A DNA stretch of 64,000 nt from Mytilus trossulus (lineage: Eukaryota; Mollusca; Bivalvia; Mytilida; Mytilidae): contig NC_086373.1 in the NCBI RefSeq assembly GCF_036588685.1, forward strand, positions 54,939,164-55,003,163, read 5' to 3'. The notes beneath the pieces are model-generated. The model ran no database searches. It had not been told where the DNA came from and saw nothing but the letters and a program-made list of their open reading frames with translations. Position numbers and translations under genes: made by a program. Below are positions 13,042 to 23,766 of this stretch, piece after piece (the stretch's first letter is position 1; the number at the start of each line of letters is the position of its first letter).

Positions 13042-13143
13042 TCAATATTTCTGAACGATTACTTGGTATGCCTTTTGAGCCCTTTCTGTAAGGTTCCTTT
13101 GACGTCTAAGGGATTTGTCAGATGTCCACTCTGAAGCTGACAT
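13042..13143 (-). pseudogene. First 33 codons of BEL/Pao gag, with the likely true start codon
   Basis: An ATG at 13143 lies 39 bases inside the 5' LTR boundary and opens a short frame (MSASEWTSDK...) that stops at 13042. The next frame (12181-13008) continues in a different phase directly after this stop, so I read 13143 as the natural start of the polyprotein and 13042 as a frameshift. Confidence 0.6.
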
Positions 13144-13182
13144 GTTCCTATGTGAAGCTGGTTCCTTGTATGAATTTTGTAC

Positions 13183-13381
13183 TGTGCAATGTTCTATGCT
13201 TTATTGCTATTCAAACCCCCGGAGAGGGTACAAAATTCATGAGGGGCCAACACCTAAATTCTATGTTTTGTGACAAAGCGTAATGTGAACATCAAACGTA
13301 TCCGGTGTCATATGACTAATAACCAAAAAACGGTGTTGGTAAACATTTAACCATAGCAAAAATTAAATCCGGGACAGCACA
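13183..13381 (-). repeat. 5' LTR of the BEL/Pao element (199 bp)
   Basis: Bounded by TGTGC/GCACA ends and by the TTTGT target duplication on its outer side. It contains the same sequence as the 3' LTR without the 604-bp insert. An AATAAA hexamer lies near its downstream end on the element strand (AGCAATAAAGCATAG), a possible polyadenylation signal. Confidence 0.92.
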
Positions 13382-13427
13382 TTTGTCTTAACTAAATTTA
13401 ATGACATGTGTATATGTTATATGCTAG

Positions 13428-15509
13428 GGGGCATCATCTGTGTCCCTTTGGACACATTCCCCATTGATTTTTATACGACCGCAAAAATTAAAAAAAAATT
13501 GTTCGTTTATTGGTATCACGTTGGCGTCGTCGTCTGCGTCGTCTGAATACTTTTAGTTTTCGCACTTTACTTTTAGTAAAAGTGAATAGAAATCTATGAA
13601 ATTTTGACACAAGGTTTATGACCACAAAAGGAAGGTTGGGATTGATTTTGGGAGTTTTGGTCCCAACAGTTTAGGAATTAGGTGCCAAAAAAGGGCCCAA
13701 ATAAGCATTATTCTTGGTTTTCGAACAATAATTTTAGTATAAGTAAATAGAAATCAATGAAATTTAAACACAAGATCTATAACCACAAAAGGAAGATTGG
13801 GATTGATTTTGGGAGTTGAGGTCCGAACAGTTTATGGATTAGGGGCCAAAAAGTGGCGGCCGAAATAAGCATTTTTCTTGGTTTTCGCACCATAACTTTA
13901 GTATAAGTAAATAGAAATCTATGAAATATTAACACAAGGTTTATAACCAAAAAAGGAAGGTTGGGATTGATTTGAGGAGTTTTGGTCCCAACAGTTTAGG
14001 AATAAGGGGCCCAAAGGGTCCAACATTAAACTTTGTTTGATTTCATAAAAAATTGAATAATTGGGGTTCTCTGATATGCCGAATCTAACTGTGTATGTAG
14101 ATACTTAATTTTTTGGTACCGTTTTCAAATTGGTCTACATTAAGGTCCAAAGGGTCCAAAATTAAACTTTGTTTGATTTTAACAAAAATTGAATCCTTGG
14201 GGTTCTTTGTTAGGGACGACATCAAAAGTTCAATGTAGGATAAAAAAATTAATTCACATATTTTTTTCACTGACCCCCACACCCCCCCTCTTAACTTAAT
14301 TGGGGAAACATTGATTTACCAATAAGGATATATGTAAAAATCGATTTTAGATATACAAAACTTGCAGAATTTTAACCCCTCCACCCCAAACTATTTGATT
14401 TAAGTTTTTTATCCTACATCAATCTTTTGATTTCGTCCCTTATGCTGAATCTAAAAATGTACTTAGATTTTCTATTATTGGCCCAGTTTCAAGTTGGTCC
14501 AAATCGGGGTCCAAAATTAAACTTTGTTTGATTTCATAAAAAAATGATTGGGGTTCTTTGATATGCAAAATCTAAATGTGTATGTAGTTTCTTAATTTAG
14601 GTCCGGTTTTCAAATTGGTCTACATTAAAGTCCAAAGGGTTCAAAATTAAACTAAGTTTGATTTTAACAAAAATTGAATTCTTGGACTTCTTTGATATGC
14701 TGAATCTAAACATGTACTTAGATTTTTGATTATGGGCCCAGTTTTCAAGTTGGTCCAAATCAGGATCCAGAATCATTATATAAAGAATTGTGCAATAGCA
14801 AGAAATTTTCAATTGCACAGTATTCAGCAATAGCAAGAAATCTTCAATTGCACAGTATTGTGCAATAGCAAGAAATTTTCCATTGCACAGTATTGCGCAA
14901 TAGCAAGAAATCTTCAATTGCACAGTATTGCGCAATAGCAAGAAATATCTAATTACACAATATTGTCCAATAGCAAGAAATTTTTTAATTGGAATTATCT
15001 TTCTTTGTCCAAAATAGTAGTTGAATCAACTTAAATCATTGTTTTATACAATATACAATGTATATTCACTTTTACTACCAACTGATAAATTGAAACAATC
15101 TTTACCATTCAGTGATAACAAGCACTTTTTTTTTACATCTTAATATTTTATGATGTATTTAAATGAGTAGTTATTTTTGCAAACTCCATTAGAAATTTGA
15201 ATTGAGATCAGCTTTGGAATAAGGGAAAGGGGGATGTGAAAAAAAGTTTTTAATAAGAAAATTTCTTCAAACATTTTTTAAGAGGATTTATATTCAACAG
15301 CATAGTGAATTGCTCAAAGACAAAACAAAAATTTTAAGTTCATTAGAACACACTCATTCTGTGTCAGAAACCTATGCTGAGTCAACTATTTAATCACAAT
15401 CCAAATTCGAGCTGAATCCAGTTTGAATGTTGTGTCCATACTTGTCCCAACCGTTCAGGGTTCAACCTCTGCGGTCGTATAAAGCTGCGCCCTGCGGAGC
15501 ATCTGGTTT
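13428..15509 (+). repeat. Large dispersed repeat (ACGACCGC ... GCGGTCGT ends)
   Basis: The body begins TATACGACCGCAAAAATT and ends TGCGGTCGTATAAAGCTGCG, so the ends are inverted. Three blocks of about 155 bp in a row near 13560-14040 each contain GGAAGGTTGGGATTGATTT or a variant. Further blocks near 14090, 14140 and 14520 share GGTCCAAAATTAAACTTTG. There is no real coding region; minus-strand frames at 14085 and 14597 are artefacts of the repeat. I recognise the family as frequent in mussels; class unknown. Confidence 0.65.
14791..14982. repeat. 35-bp tandem repeat, about 5.5 copies
   Basis: The unit is built on CAATAGCAAGAAAT followed by CTTCAATTGCACAGTATTG. It sits inside the larger repeat at 13428-15509 and accounts for an open frame on the minus strand. 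Confidence 0.85.
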
Positions 15510-15574
15510 TAGAAGTTACTATTAATTAATATTAATTATAACCATGATGGTATGACATTTTATATTTTATTGAG

Positions 15575-15953
15575 TAGATATTGTTGCAAACTCCATTAGA
15601 AATTTGAATTGAGATCATTTTTGGAATAAGGGAAAGGGGGAGGTGAAAAAAATAGGGGGGGAATTTTTCTCATTTCAGATTTCAGAAATAAAAAAGAAAA
15701 TTTCTTCAAATAATTTGTTTTTGAGAAGATTAATATTCAACAGCAAAGTGAGTTGCTCAAAAGCAAACAAATAATTTTAAGTTCATTAGACCACATTCAT
15801 TCTTTGTCAGTAACCTATGCTGTGCCAACTATTCAATCACAATCCAAATTCAGAGCTGTATCTAGCTTGAATGTAGCATCGATGCTTGCCCCAACCATTC
15901 AGGGTTAGACCTCTGCGGTCGTATAAAGCTGTGCCCTGCGGAGGATCTGGTTT
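15575..15953 (+). repeat. Second, 5'-truncated copy of the ACGACCGC repeat end
   Basis: It repeats the last 370 bp or so of the preceding element (AAACTCCATTAGAAATTTG through GCGGTCGTATAAAGCTG), in the same orientation, immediately downstream. The two ends therefore stand in tandem. Confidence 0.7.
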
Positions 15954-16393
15954 TTATATTTTAAAGTTTCTCATTTTGTTTGATTCTAAATTTACAATAA
16001 ATTTCTCAGTTAGTTATATAATCCACACCATTAATCCATGAACACAGTATTGTCAGTATATTGCTCTTTTACACCTCGTCTTTTTCCAGAATTTGCTGAA
16101 ATTTAAGTTTTATGTTGCACTGCAGGCTTTTCGTTAAGTGTATAAAGATTAAGATTTTAGAAGGGGATTGCCAGCTGATTTTGATTTGTTTGCCTCACTG
16201 CAATGAAAGTAGCAGTATGCAATACATAGGTATTACTATCCAGGGTTGGTGTAAACTAATTGTTTTAAGATTTATATATAAGAAGGTAGAGATACCTGGA
16301 CTTTCATATCTTATATGCAGATACTTCAACTTTCAACATAAAATCAATGGTCACTAAAGCAGGCGAGACATTTCAGTGTGTGCACTCGTGTTT
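15954..16393. other. Intergenic DNA, no gene seen
   Basis: An 81-codon frame at 16112-16357 has no recognisable domain and I do not call it. Confidence 0.4.
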
Positions 16394-16850
16394 TTATGCC
16401 CCACCTACGATAGTAGAGTGGCATTATGTTTTCTGGTCTGTGGCTCCGTTCGTTCGTCTGTGCGTCCGTTCGTTCAGGTTAAAGTTTTTGGTCAAGGTAG
16501 TTTTTGATGAAGCTGAAGTCCAATCAACTGTAAACTTAGTACACTTGTTGTTTATGATATGATCTTTCTAATTTTAAAGCCAAATTAGACTTTTGACTTC
16601 AATTTCACGGTCCACTGCACATAGCAAATGAAAGTGGGAGTTTCAGGTTAAAGTTTTTGGTCAAGGTAGTTTTTGATGAAATTGAAGTCCAATCAACTTG
16701 AAACTTACTTCATATGTTCCCTATACACGTAGTATAATCTTTCTAATTTTAATGCCAAATTAGATTATTACCCAATTTCACGGTCCATGGAACATGAAAA
16801 AGGATAGTGCGAGTGGGGCATCCGTGTCCTTTGGACACATTCTTGTTTTA
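16394..16850 (+). repeat. Dispersed repeat starting GCCCCACCTACGATAGTAG
   Basis: It contains two tandem units with GGTTAAAGTTTTTGGTCAAG and CACGGTCCA blocks, after a simple GTTCGTCCGT-like run. A three-unit copy in the opposite orientation lies at 48096-48752, including the same end (CTATCGTAGGTGGGGCA). Confidence 0.7.
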
Positions 16851-17215
16851 TTATGATTATTTTTTTGTCGAGCCTTTGACTTTTATTGCAGAAATCTCGA
16901 CTGGCGGCGGCATTAGCTAACTTCTTAAAAGCTTTATGTTTTAAAAGGTGAAAGACCTGGATGCTTCATACTTTGTATATAGATGCATCATGTTACGAAG
17001 TTTCCGTCTGTCACATGTCTATTGTCCTTGACCTCATTTTCATGGTTCAGTGACTACTTGAAAAAAAAGTTAAGATTTTTGGTAATGTTAATTGCTCTTT
17101 TATTATGAGTAAAATTTAGAATAACTTTAAAAGTTAAAAAGTGAAAACTTTTATTTCCTGTAAAGAAATATCGTATCGTTATTCCGAATTCATTTCGTAG
17201 TTTACCATTAAAATT
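16851..17215. repeat. Fragment of a CATTTTCATGGTTCA-type dispersed repeat
   Basis: Around 17020-17060 the block TTGACCTCATTTTCATGGTTCA matches blocks at 19800-20000 and 21200. The remainder shows nothing I can name. Confidence 0.4.
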
Positions 17216-17420
17216 TTGCCAGTTTACTGGCATGAAAATACGGATTTTTGTGTTATTAAATATTGCTGTTACAAAATATTAAAAATGATTATAAATTGAG
17301 GAATGTATCTTCCTTATGATTCCTTTCATGAATTGGGCTATACTTTTTGGACCTTTTGGATTATAGCTCTTCGTCTTCAATATAAGCTTTGGATTTCAAA
17401 TATTTTGGCCACGAGCATCA

Positions 17421-17459
17421 CTGAAGAGACATGAATTGTCGAAATGCGCATCTGGTGCA
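17421..17459 (+). ncRNA. Hammerhead-ribozyme-like core
   Basis: The core reads CTGAAGA (consensus CUGANGA), stem II GACA with loop TGAAT and TGTC, then GAAA, then a stem III candidate TGCGC / GTGCA closed by ATCTG. The expected U at position 16.1 before the cleavage site reads A here, so cleavage activity is doubtful. The pattern is read directly; function is inferred. Confidence 0.6.
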
Positions 17460-17715
17460 AGAAAATTGGTACCGTTAATTTTATTACTACCACTGGGTCG
17501 ATACCTCTGCTGGTGGACTATTAGTCCCCGAGGGTATCACCAGCCCAGTAACCAGGACTTCGGTACTGGCATGAAAATACGGATTTTTTGTGTTTTTAAA
17601 ATTTGCTGTTACAAAATATTAGAAATTATTATAAATTAAGGAATGTATCTCCCTCATGCAAATCTCTGATTCCTTTCACGAATTTGGCTATACTTTTTTG
17701 GATTTTAGGATTATA

Positions 17716-18489
17716 TACTGAACGACTTTAAAAACGCAAAACTCATATTATTGATTTTTTTTTTTACCAAATCTTGTTTGATTCTCTTACAACTACTTTT
17801 CATGCTTATCATACTTCTTTCTCTTTACAAAAAATAAAAATCTAACTTACCTGTGGTTATTGAACATACCGAATTTTTGAAGTCGCACGAATTTCTTAAA
17901 GCGAAATTTTGGACCCATAAATGATTGTTTCAGTTTGTTTTGCTTTGTAAAACAGTTCTTTCAATCCTTTGCCTCACTTAAACCAGTTAAAAAATATTGC
18001 ATCGCCATAATGCAAAGACTGAGAAATAAAAACTGAATTAGCCCTTACGAATACTGCAAACATGAAAACATAAACGTGCTGCAACCATAATGTATGACTT
18101 CAGAAACTCGTCTTATTGTCCTTCCGACAACAATTCAAGTAGACAAGATTTGTTGCTGGCCATCAATGAACAGATCAACGTGTAGTGACAATGAAACGTC
18201 AACAGAATTTGATTACGCAACTTCATTTGCCAGACGTGTTTACGGCAGCAACGTCAACTGCTAATCAAATTGCCGTGTGCCATTGCGTACAGATTTATGC
18301 CATAAATGTTTCCCATCAACTGAATTGCCAAGAAATCGACTGAAGGAAAACCTTTAAAGCCTTCAAGTTCCAAACTTTCTGGCAATCATTTTGGCGTTTG
18401 TTACAGGCAGTTATTGCTTTTGACGGTGACACATTCATTCAAAAATAACAAAAAATAATCTAGTGTTGCGTTTTTAAAGTCGTTCAGTA
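17716..18489. mobile_element. Tc1/mariner-type non-autonomous DNA transposon, TA target site
   Basis: Termini TACTGAACGACTTTAAAAA and TTTTTAAAGTCGTTCAGTA are inverted repeats of about 24 bp, flanked by TA on each side (17714-17715, 18490-18491). The uninterrupted neighbour unit at 17365 (GGATTATAGCTCTTC) shows the empty site. A stretch near 18190-18300 translates to a helix-rich segment with QQNLITQLHL, reminiscent of a Tc1-like transposase DNA-binding region, but it is riddled with stops beyond that. I take this as a decayed, deleted copy. Confidence 0.75.
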
Positions 18490-18546
18490 TAGCTCTTCAT
18501 CTTTTATATAAGCGTTGGATTTCAAATATTTTGGCCACGAGCATCA

Positions 18547-18575
18547 CTGAAGAGACATGTGCAAGAAAATTGGTA
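18547..18575 (+). ncRNA. Second hammerhead core, disabled by a 21-bp deletion
   Basis: CTGAAGAGACATG matches the first unit, but the following bases through stem II, GAAA and half of stem III are missing, and the sequence resumes at GTGCAAG. Confidence 0.55.
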
Positions 18576-18689
18576 CCGTTAATTTTATTACAATCAAATT
18601 GATACATCCGCGTTTCCGGTTTCTAATCAGACTCGAAAGATGCATGTTGCATAGCATCAATTTTCTAGATAAAGTCATTAAACCATAAC

Positions 18690-19110
18690 CTAGAAGTTGA
18701 AATGGGAAGATATAAAAATGTACCCAGAGATCAACGGTTATGTAAACTTTGTAATAAAATTGATGATGAATACCATTTTTTACTATACTGCAAACTAAAC
18801 TCAACTTTAAGAGATTGCTTATTTTTAAAGATTAATAATTTAAATCCTGATTTTACAAATTATCAACCACTTTTAAAGCTAAAACAACTTTTAATTCCTA
18901 AATCTGAGCTTTTGACAGAAATTGGTGACTTTATAAAGCAATCATTAGAATTGCGAAAATGAGATCCATGTCCATCAAAGGCTACATTAATTACCATTTA
19001 TAACTATGTTTTTTTTTATGTTTATATTTGTAATTCTTCACTGTCTGTATTAAATGTTGTATTTGTGTTTGCTTGACCCATATGGGTGTATTTTTGCAAA
19101 TAAAAAATTA
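18690..19110 (+). mobile_element. 3' end of a LINE, 5'-truncated
   Basis: It comprises the C-terminal coding piece at 18702-18962 followed by about 150 bp of 3' UTR ending in AATAAAAAATTATTAAAAA. Strong 5' truncation is typical of LINE insertion. Confidence 0.6.
18702..18962 (+). pseudogene. LINE ORF2 C-terminal tail with Cys/His motif
   Basis: The 86-codon frame contains RLCKLCNKIDDEYHFLLYC, a C-x2-C...H-x5-C arrangement found at the C-terminus of several LINE reverse transcriptases (zf-RVT-like). No RT core is present. The first methionine lies within the former protein, so the true start is lost. Clade cannot be decided from the tail. Confidence 0.6.
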
Positions 19111-19690
19111 TTAAAAACCTTTTCATTTGTCAACGTTTGCTTTACAAATCTCTTTAACCATTTACATAACCCGTACGAATCGTTTTCTTGTGGCTGCAAA
19201 TCAGCCATACCGGTAATTGGTTCATGACTTCTGAATTTGATAAGTGTCCGTGAAAAATAATCTCTACATGATTTTTAACTCCCATAACAATTACAAAAAA
19301 TAGAAAGAAAACTACATAGGGACCTTCATGACACATTTTGGTCCGTTCCATTAAAAGGAGGGGGCACGATGGCTTGGCATTTGAAGGTTACAACCGGCAG
19401 TTATTGAAAATATTTATATTTCTATTTACAATGAAATTCAAATAAATATAATTTAAATAAGCAATGAATTAGCATGTTCACCAATCCTTCCTTATGTGGA
19501 GGGATGTTATACTTTCGATCGCGCAACACTGTACGGCGTACACACGGTTTGTGATGGTGAAAGTTCCTCCATCGTTCAAGTGCCATCTATGGAGATCCCT
19601 GGAGTAATTGGATAACTATATTCGGTATGTGCGTACGTTATACCCGTCAGACAGTTTTTAACTGACCTCAACATATTTCATGGATCTGAA
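19111..19690. other. Intergenic DNA, nothing recognised
   Basis: The 65-codon minus-strand frame at 19154-19351 has no family features. No repeat boundary is obvious. Confidence 0.4.
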
Positions 19691-20040
19691 CAAGGTTAAG
19701 AGTTCGTGGTCAAGTCCATAACTCAAATACTATAATCAATAGGTCTAATATATTTGGTGTATGGAAGGACTTTAAGGGGTTCATGTCCAACCGGCAGGTG
19801 TCATATGACCTTGATCTCATTTTCATGGTTGAGTGGTTATAGTTAAGTTTTTGTGTTTTGATCTGTTTTTTTCTAATACTGCTTGCAATAGGTCTAGTTT
19901 ATTTGGTGTGTGGAATGATTGTAAGGTGTACATAACTAGCTGGTAGGTGTCATCTGACCATGACTTCATTTTCATGGTTCTGTGGTCAGAGTTAAGTTTT
20001 TGAGGTTTTTTTTGGTGCACAGTTTTCTCTGCTTTCAAAA
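19691..20040. repeat. Tandem units of the CATTTTCATGGTT repeat family
   Basis: Two units of roughly 160 bp each contain CTCATTTTCATGGTT or CTTCATTTTCATGGTT, AGTTAAGTTTTTG and a GCAATAGGTCTA block. Related units occur at 17020 and 21140-21290. Confidence 0.55.
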
Positions 20041-20195
20041 TCTTTCTGTTTGAACCCGTCGACCTGGATCAATTATTGGTAATATTATTAATTTTCAAAA
20101 CAAAAAGGCCTGGAATGGAGTACTTTTTACTCAACAGTATACAGCAAAATTCTAAATACAATGTTTGGTGGTGCGCCCGTCAAATGCGGAACATA

Positions 20196-20745
20196 CACAG
20201 ATCATATATATAGGAAGATGTGGTGTGAGTGCCAATGAGACAACTCTCCATCCAAATAACAATTTAAAAATTAAACCATTATAGGTTAAAGTACGGCCTT
20301 CAACACGGAGCCTTGGCTCACACCGAACAACAAGCTATAAAGGGCCCCAAAATTACTAGTGTAAAACCATTCAAACGGGAAAACCAACGGTCTAATCTAT
20401 ATAAACAAAACGAGAAACGAGAAACACGTATATATTACATAAACAAACGACAACTACTGTACATCAGATTCCTGACTTAGGACAGGTGCAAACATTTGCA
20501 GCGGGATTAAACGTTTTAATGGGCCCAAACCTTCTCCCTTTTTCTGAAACAATAGCATAACATCACAACATAGAAAAACATACGATAAAATATCAATTGG
20601 CAGACTTAACTCAATCAAAAAACGTATGATTACACAATGAACGAATAAATTTGATCTGCGATATCTGAATACAAATGCACAGTTAATTAAATATTAGAGA
20701 CAAACATTCATGACCAAAAGGCTAACAAACAAATTCAAACACACT
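20196..20745 (+). repeat. Dispersed repeat with AGATGTGGTGTGAGTGCCAATGAGA start
   Basis: It matches, in reverse, the insert at 25530-26143 over about 530 bp with high identity, from TATAGGAAGATGTGG to GACCAAAAGGCTA and CAAACAAAT. More distant copies lie at 27395-27740 (reverse) and 55599-55690 (start only). No coding region and no terminal inverted repeat. Confidence 0.75.
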
Positions 20746-22082
20746 GAGAAATATTTAACCAATCAATGTTCACTTTAGAAAAAATCGTTTTTTTATAATC
20801 TTGAAGTTTATACAAATGTTGTAAGAATAAGTGAAAAATTGAAGATATTACAAATAATCCAAGCTGGTATACAGACAAGATCCATATAAATAAAAATGTA
20901 GGAATAGGTAACAGTTGAATATACTATTGGTATCGGTGTCGGACTCGACCCGGAACTTCTTAATTATTGGCAATATTAATTACGTGTAAAGCAAATGGGC
21001 CTGGAGTGGTGTAATTTTTAATCAACACAATTGTACTATATTAGTTATATATAAAGTTGAATTCTTTGATTCATCGTTTTTACGTGATGACTTTGGTTTG
21101 TTTTTCTTAAACTATAAGCAATAAGTCAACTTTATTTGTTCATTTGTTGTATGGAAGAATTGTAAGTTGTACGTGTCTGCCTGGTATGGTTCGTCGGACC
21201 TTGACCTTATTTTCATGGTTCATAGGTCAATGCTTAGTTTGGTTAAGTTAGTTTCTTAGAAACTATAAGCAATAAATAAACTATAACTAGTGTATTGCAT
21301 CATTGTTAGGTATTGTTTGCAGATGTCTTATGTCTGGCTATGTCTGTTTAAATCAATGCAACTCACAATATTTATTATTTAAGGTGAGATTCTTAAATCT
21401 ATATCCCAACTAAATCTGTTTTGGCAGGAATGAAAACAAATGAATAATAAAATTATGTTAAGTTTTTAATATTGTGTAACAGTATAAGTTTTATATATCT
21501 AGGTTGAAACCAGGTTCAATCCACCATTTTCTACATTAGAAAATGCCTGTACCAAGTCATGAATATGACAGTTGTTATCCATTTGTTTGGACTTTTGATT
21601 TTGGACTTTCCTTTTTGAATTTTCCTCGGAGTTCAGTATTTTTGTGTTTTTACTTTTTTCTTTAAAATTGTATTAGTATTGTTGAAAAACATGTTGATTT
21701 TCATATATATTTATATATGTTTGATTAAATGTGCCACTGAGTAGCTGACTCAGTGACTTTTCCTGACATTTCTTTTCAGTTATATTAAGAAGTATTTTCA
21801 ACCAAAAAAGGATGCATTTCTAATTTAGAAAGATTCACTCAAATATTTTGCGGTGATTTTACTCTACAGCAAATACATAATCAAAGTGAGTTAAACTTTA
21901 TGTGTTTAGATAAAGATACAGGAAACTATATACTAGTATTACAGCAGAGGAATATAACACTACAGATGAGTATGCTAACATAGGAGAGGAATAAAATACT
22001 TTTTAGACAAAGTAAAATACGTCTCATTAATGTTGACCATTCACATGCACAAGTTTAGTGTCGATTGTAGTACAAAATGTTA
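20746..22082. repeat. Fragments of dispersed repeats in otherwise featureless DNA
   Basis: 21140-21290 carries CATTTTCATGGTT-type units. 20930-21010 (GGTGTCGGACTCGACCC) resembles 20050-20130. 21500-21655 (ACCAGGTTCAATCCACC) is a block I recognise as recurrent in mussel DNA. I see no gene. Confidence 0.4.
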
Positions 22083-22546
22083 ATAGTAAGTAAGTAAGTA
22101 AATTTTTTATTTAGAGTCGGCATATATATACATAATAACTAAGAAAACATGAGCTCTGGTGAGCTCTTTAACCGACTATCACATAAAAAAATCATGCAGC
22201 ATCATGCAAATACTACCAAATAAAACTGATAAAACATGCAATATAATGAAAGCAACTCTATTTGATTTGTGAGCCTCCAGAGTCAAAGCTCATGTGGCAA
22301 GCGCCTCTATGTGCATTGAAACAGGGGAATCAGCAAATCACTTGAAGATCATAAAATATAACAAACTAAAAGCATAAAAACAATAAATAAATAAAATAAG
22401 CACTAGCAATTAATGGCAGATATATTAAAAAAAATGCATAAAAAGCAGAGCAAAAGGCCATTATAAAAAGAAAGAAAGAAATTTCAGCTTTGAGACAGCA
22501 CTGGGTGGAAACGACATGAACTGCAGAAGCATTTTTGACCCCCACA

Positions 22547-23042
22547 CTAGGAATTTATATAATTCCTAAACTGGTCAAAAGAAGTCATGAGTCTAGCCTC
22601 ATTAGGAAGTGAGTTCCATACTTGTGCTGCCTCAAATCTGAAGGATCTTTTATCTTTATTACAACTAAATCTAAAATAAATAAAGGACATTTTTTTATTA
22701 ATTATTTCAAAGGTCTCCAAGGCAATTGAGCGCATTCTATGAGTTTTTAATGATGGAAGGTTCGAAATCTGCAGGAGTGTTTCGTATGAGCTCTGATGGT
22801 CTTCATAAATAAATCGAAGCGCTCGTTCTTGTATTTTTTTCAATTTTTCTGGTATTTTGTTCCCCACAGAAATGCCAAGTCAAAGGGCAGTAGCTAAAGT
22901 TAGACATAATAAAAGAGTAGTAAATTGTAAGCTTACTCAGTTTGTTTAGATGTTTCCCAATTCTTTTCCAAACATTTAATTGCCTTGCAGCCTTTTTACA
23001 AATATTTGAAATGTGTAAATTAAAGTTTAATCGTAACTCCAA
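22547..23042 (-). pseudogene. LINE RT C-terminal region in two frames
   Basis: Two overlapping frames (23042-22803 and 22867-22547) together give the region after the RT. They include ISNICKKAARQLNVWKRIG and FSYCPLTWHFCG, then KLKKIQERALRFIYEDHQSS and RFEAAQVWNSLPNEARL, all typical of CR1/Jockey LINE C-termini. A small indel near 22830 separates the frames. Confidence 0.8.
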
Positions 23043-23535
23043 GTAGTTTCACCTCATCCTCACATGATATAGAAATACCATTCAAATCAAACACAATCTT
23101 TTTATCATGTGTTTTTTTGCCAAGAGAGATAGCTTGAAATTTCTCTGGGTTGGCCTGCATTTTATTGGAAGAAAACCACTGTATTAAATAATTGCTGTCT
23201 TCCTCAAGAGCAGAAATTACCTCTTGTAAGGAATTTCCAGACTTTGACAGAGTATTGTCATCAGCATAATTATATAAAGAACAATTTTTTTTTACAAAAA
23301 AGAACAAATCGTTAATAAAAATATTAAATAGGATGGGTCCAAGGATAGAACCTTGTGGTACCCCTTTAAATATGTCAAGCATACCACTTAAATTTTGGTT
23401 TACTTTCACACATTGTTTTCTTTTTGTTAAATAACTATATAACATATCAAGTGAGGATTTGGATAGACCATAAGCTTTTAGTTTCAGTAGCAGTAAGTCA
23501 TGGTGGAGACAGTCAAATGCTTTTGACAAGTCCAT
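23020..23535 (-). pseudogene. LINE reverse transcriptase core
   Basis: The 171-codon frame carries MDLSKAFDCLHH (motif A), GVPQGSILGPILFNIFINDL (motif B) and NYADDNTLS (motif C with the catalytic Asp pair), followed by SNKMQANPEKFQ. The enzyme would copy LINE RNA at a nicked target. The first methionine is internal: the RT continues upstream, but a stop near 23565 and other breaks interrupt it. Confidence 0.88.
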
Positions 23536-23766
23536 AAGGATAGCTGCAAGGTATTTATTTTGATCTAAGGCTAATTTTCAATCTTCAATCACTCTTAATA
23601 AAGTTGACTGACATCCAAAACCAGATCTAAAAGCTGCCAAAAAAGGACTGAAGATTTTATCAAAGAACTGTACTAATTGTACTTCTATGGCATTTTCAAA
23701 ATTTTTAGAAATAGCCGGTAATACACTTACCGGTCTATAATTTCCTTTTTCTAAAACACTATTCTT

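Larger units (their letters stand above)
6273..13381 (-). mobile_element. BEL/Pao LTR retrotransposon with both LTRs and a 5-bp target-site duplication
   Basis: The element reads on the minus strand. TTTGT at 6268-6272 is repeated at 13382-13386, giving the short duplication expected of this superfamily. The LTRs start TGTGC and end GCACA. Gene order is gag (DUF1759-like plus zinc knuckles), aspartic protease (DUF1758-like), RT, a remnant of RNase H, then H2C2/integrase and DUF5641. That order and the domain types are diagnostic of BEL/Pao. Excluding the 604-bp segment in the 3' LTR, the two LTRs differ by two substitutions and a one-base indel in about 199 bp, so insertion looks fairly recent. 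The reading frame nevertheless breaks at about 13042, 12250 and 8915, and RNase H is shortened, so this copy is not intact as written. Confidence 0.93.
17216..18590 (+). repeat. Tandem dimer of a hammerhead-ribozyme-bearing repeat (retrozyme-like), second unit interrupted
   Basis: Two units of about 340-350 bp lie head to tail, each with ACTGGCATGAAAATACGG, TTTGGCCACGAGCATCACTG and GCAAGAAAATTGGTACCG blocks. The second unit is split by the element at 17716-18489; without that insert the two ribozyme-core positions are 350 bp apart. Tandem units with hammerhead motifs are the hallmark of retrozymes, small circular-RNA-derived non-autonomous retroelements described in plants and animals. Assignment to that class is inference. 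Confidence 0.6.

Noticed and set aside
13150-13182. Primer-binding site next to the BEL/Pao 5' LTR
   Set aside because: The sequence after the LTR on the element strand (GTACAAAATTCATACAAGG) does not begin with the usual TGG and I could not match it to a tRNA 3' end.
14597-14941. 114-codon minus-strand frame with repeated peptide
   Set aside because: It translates the 35-bp tandem repeat.
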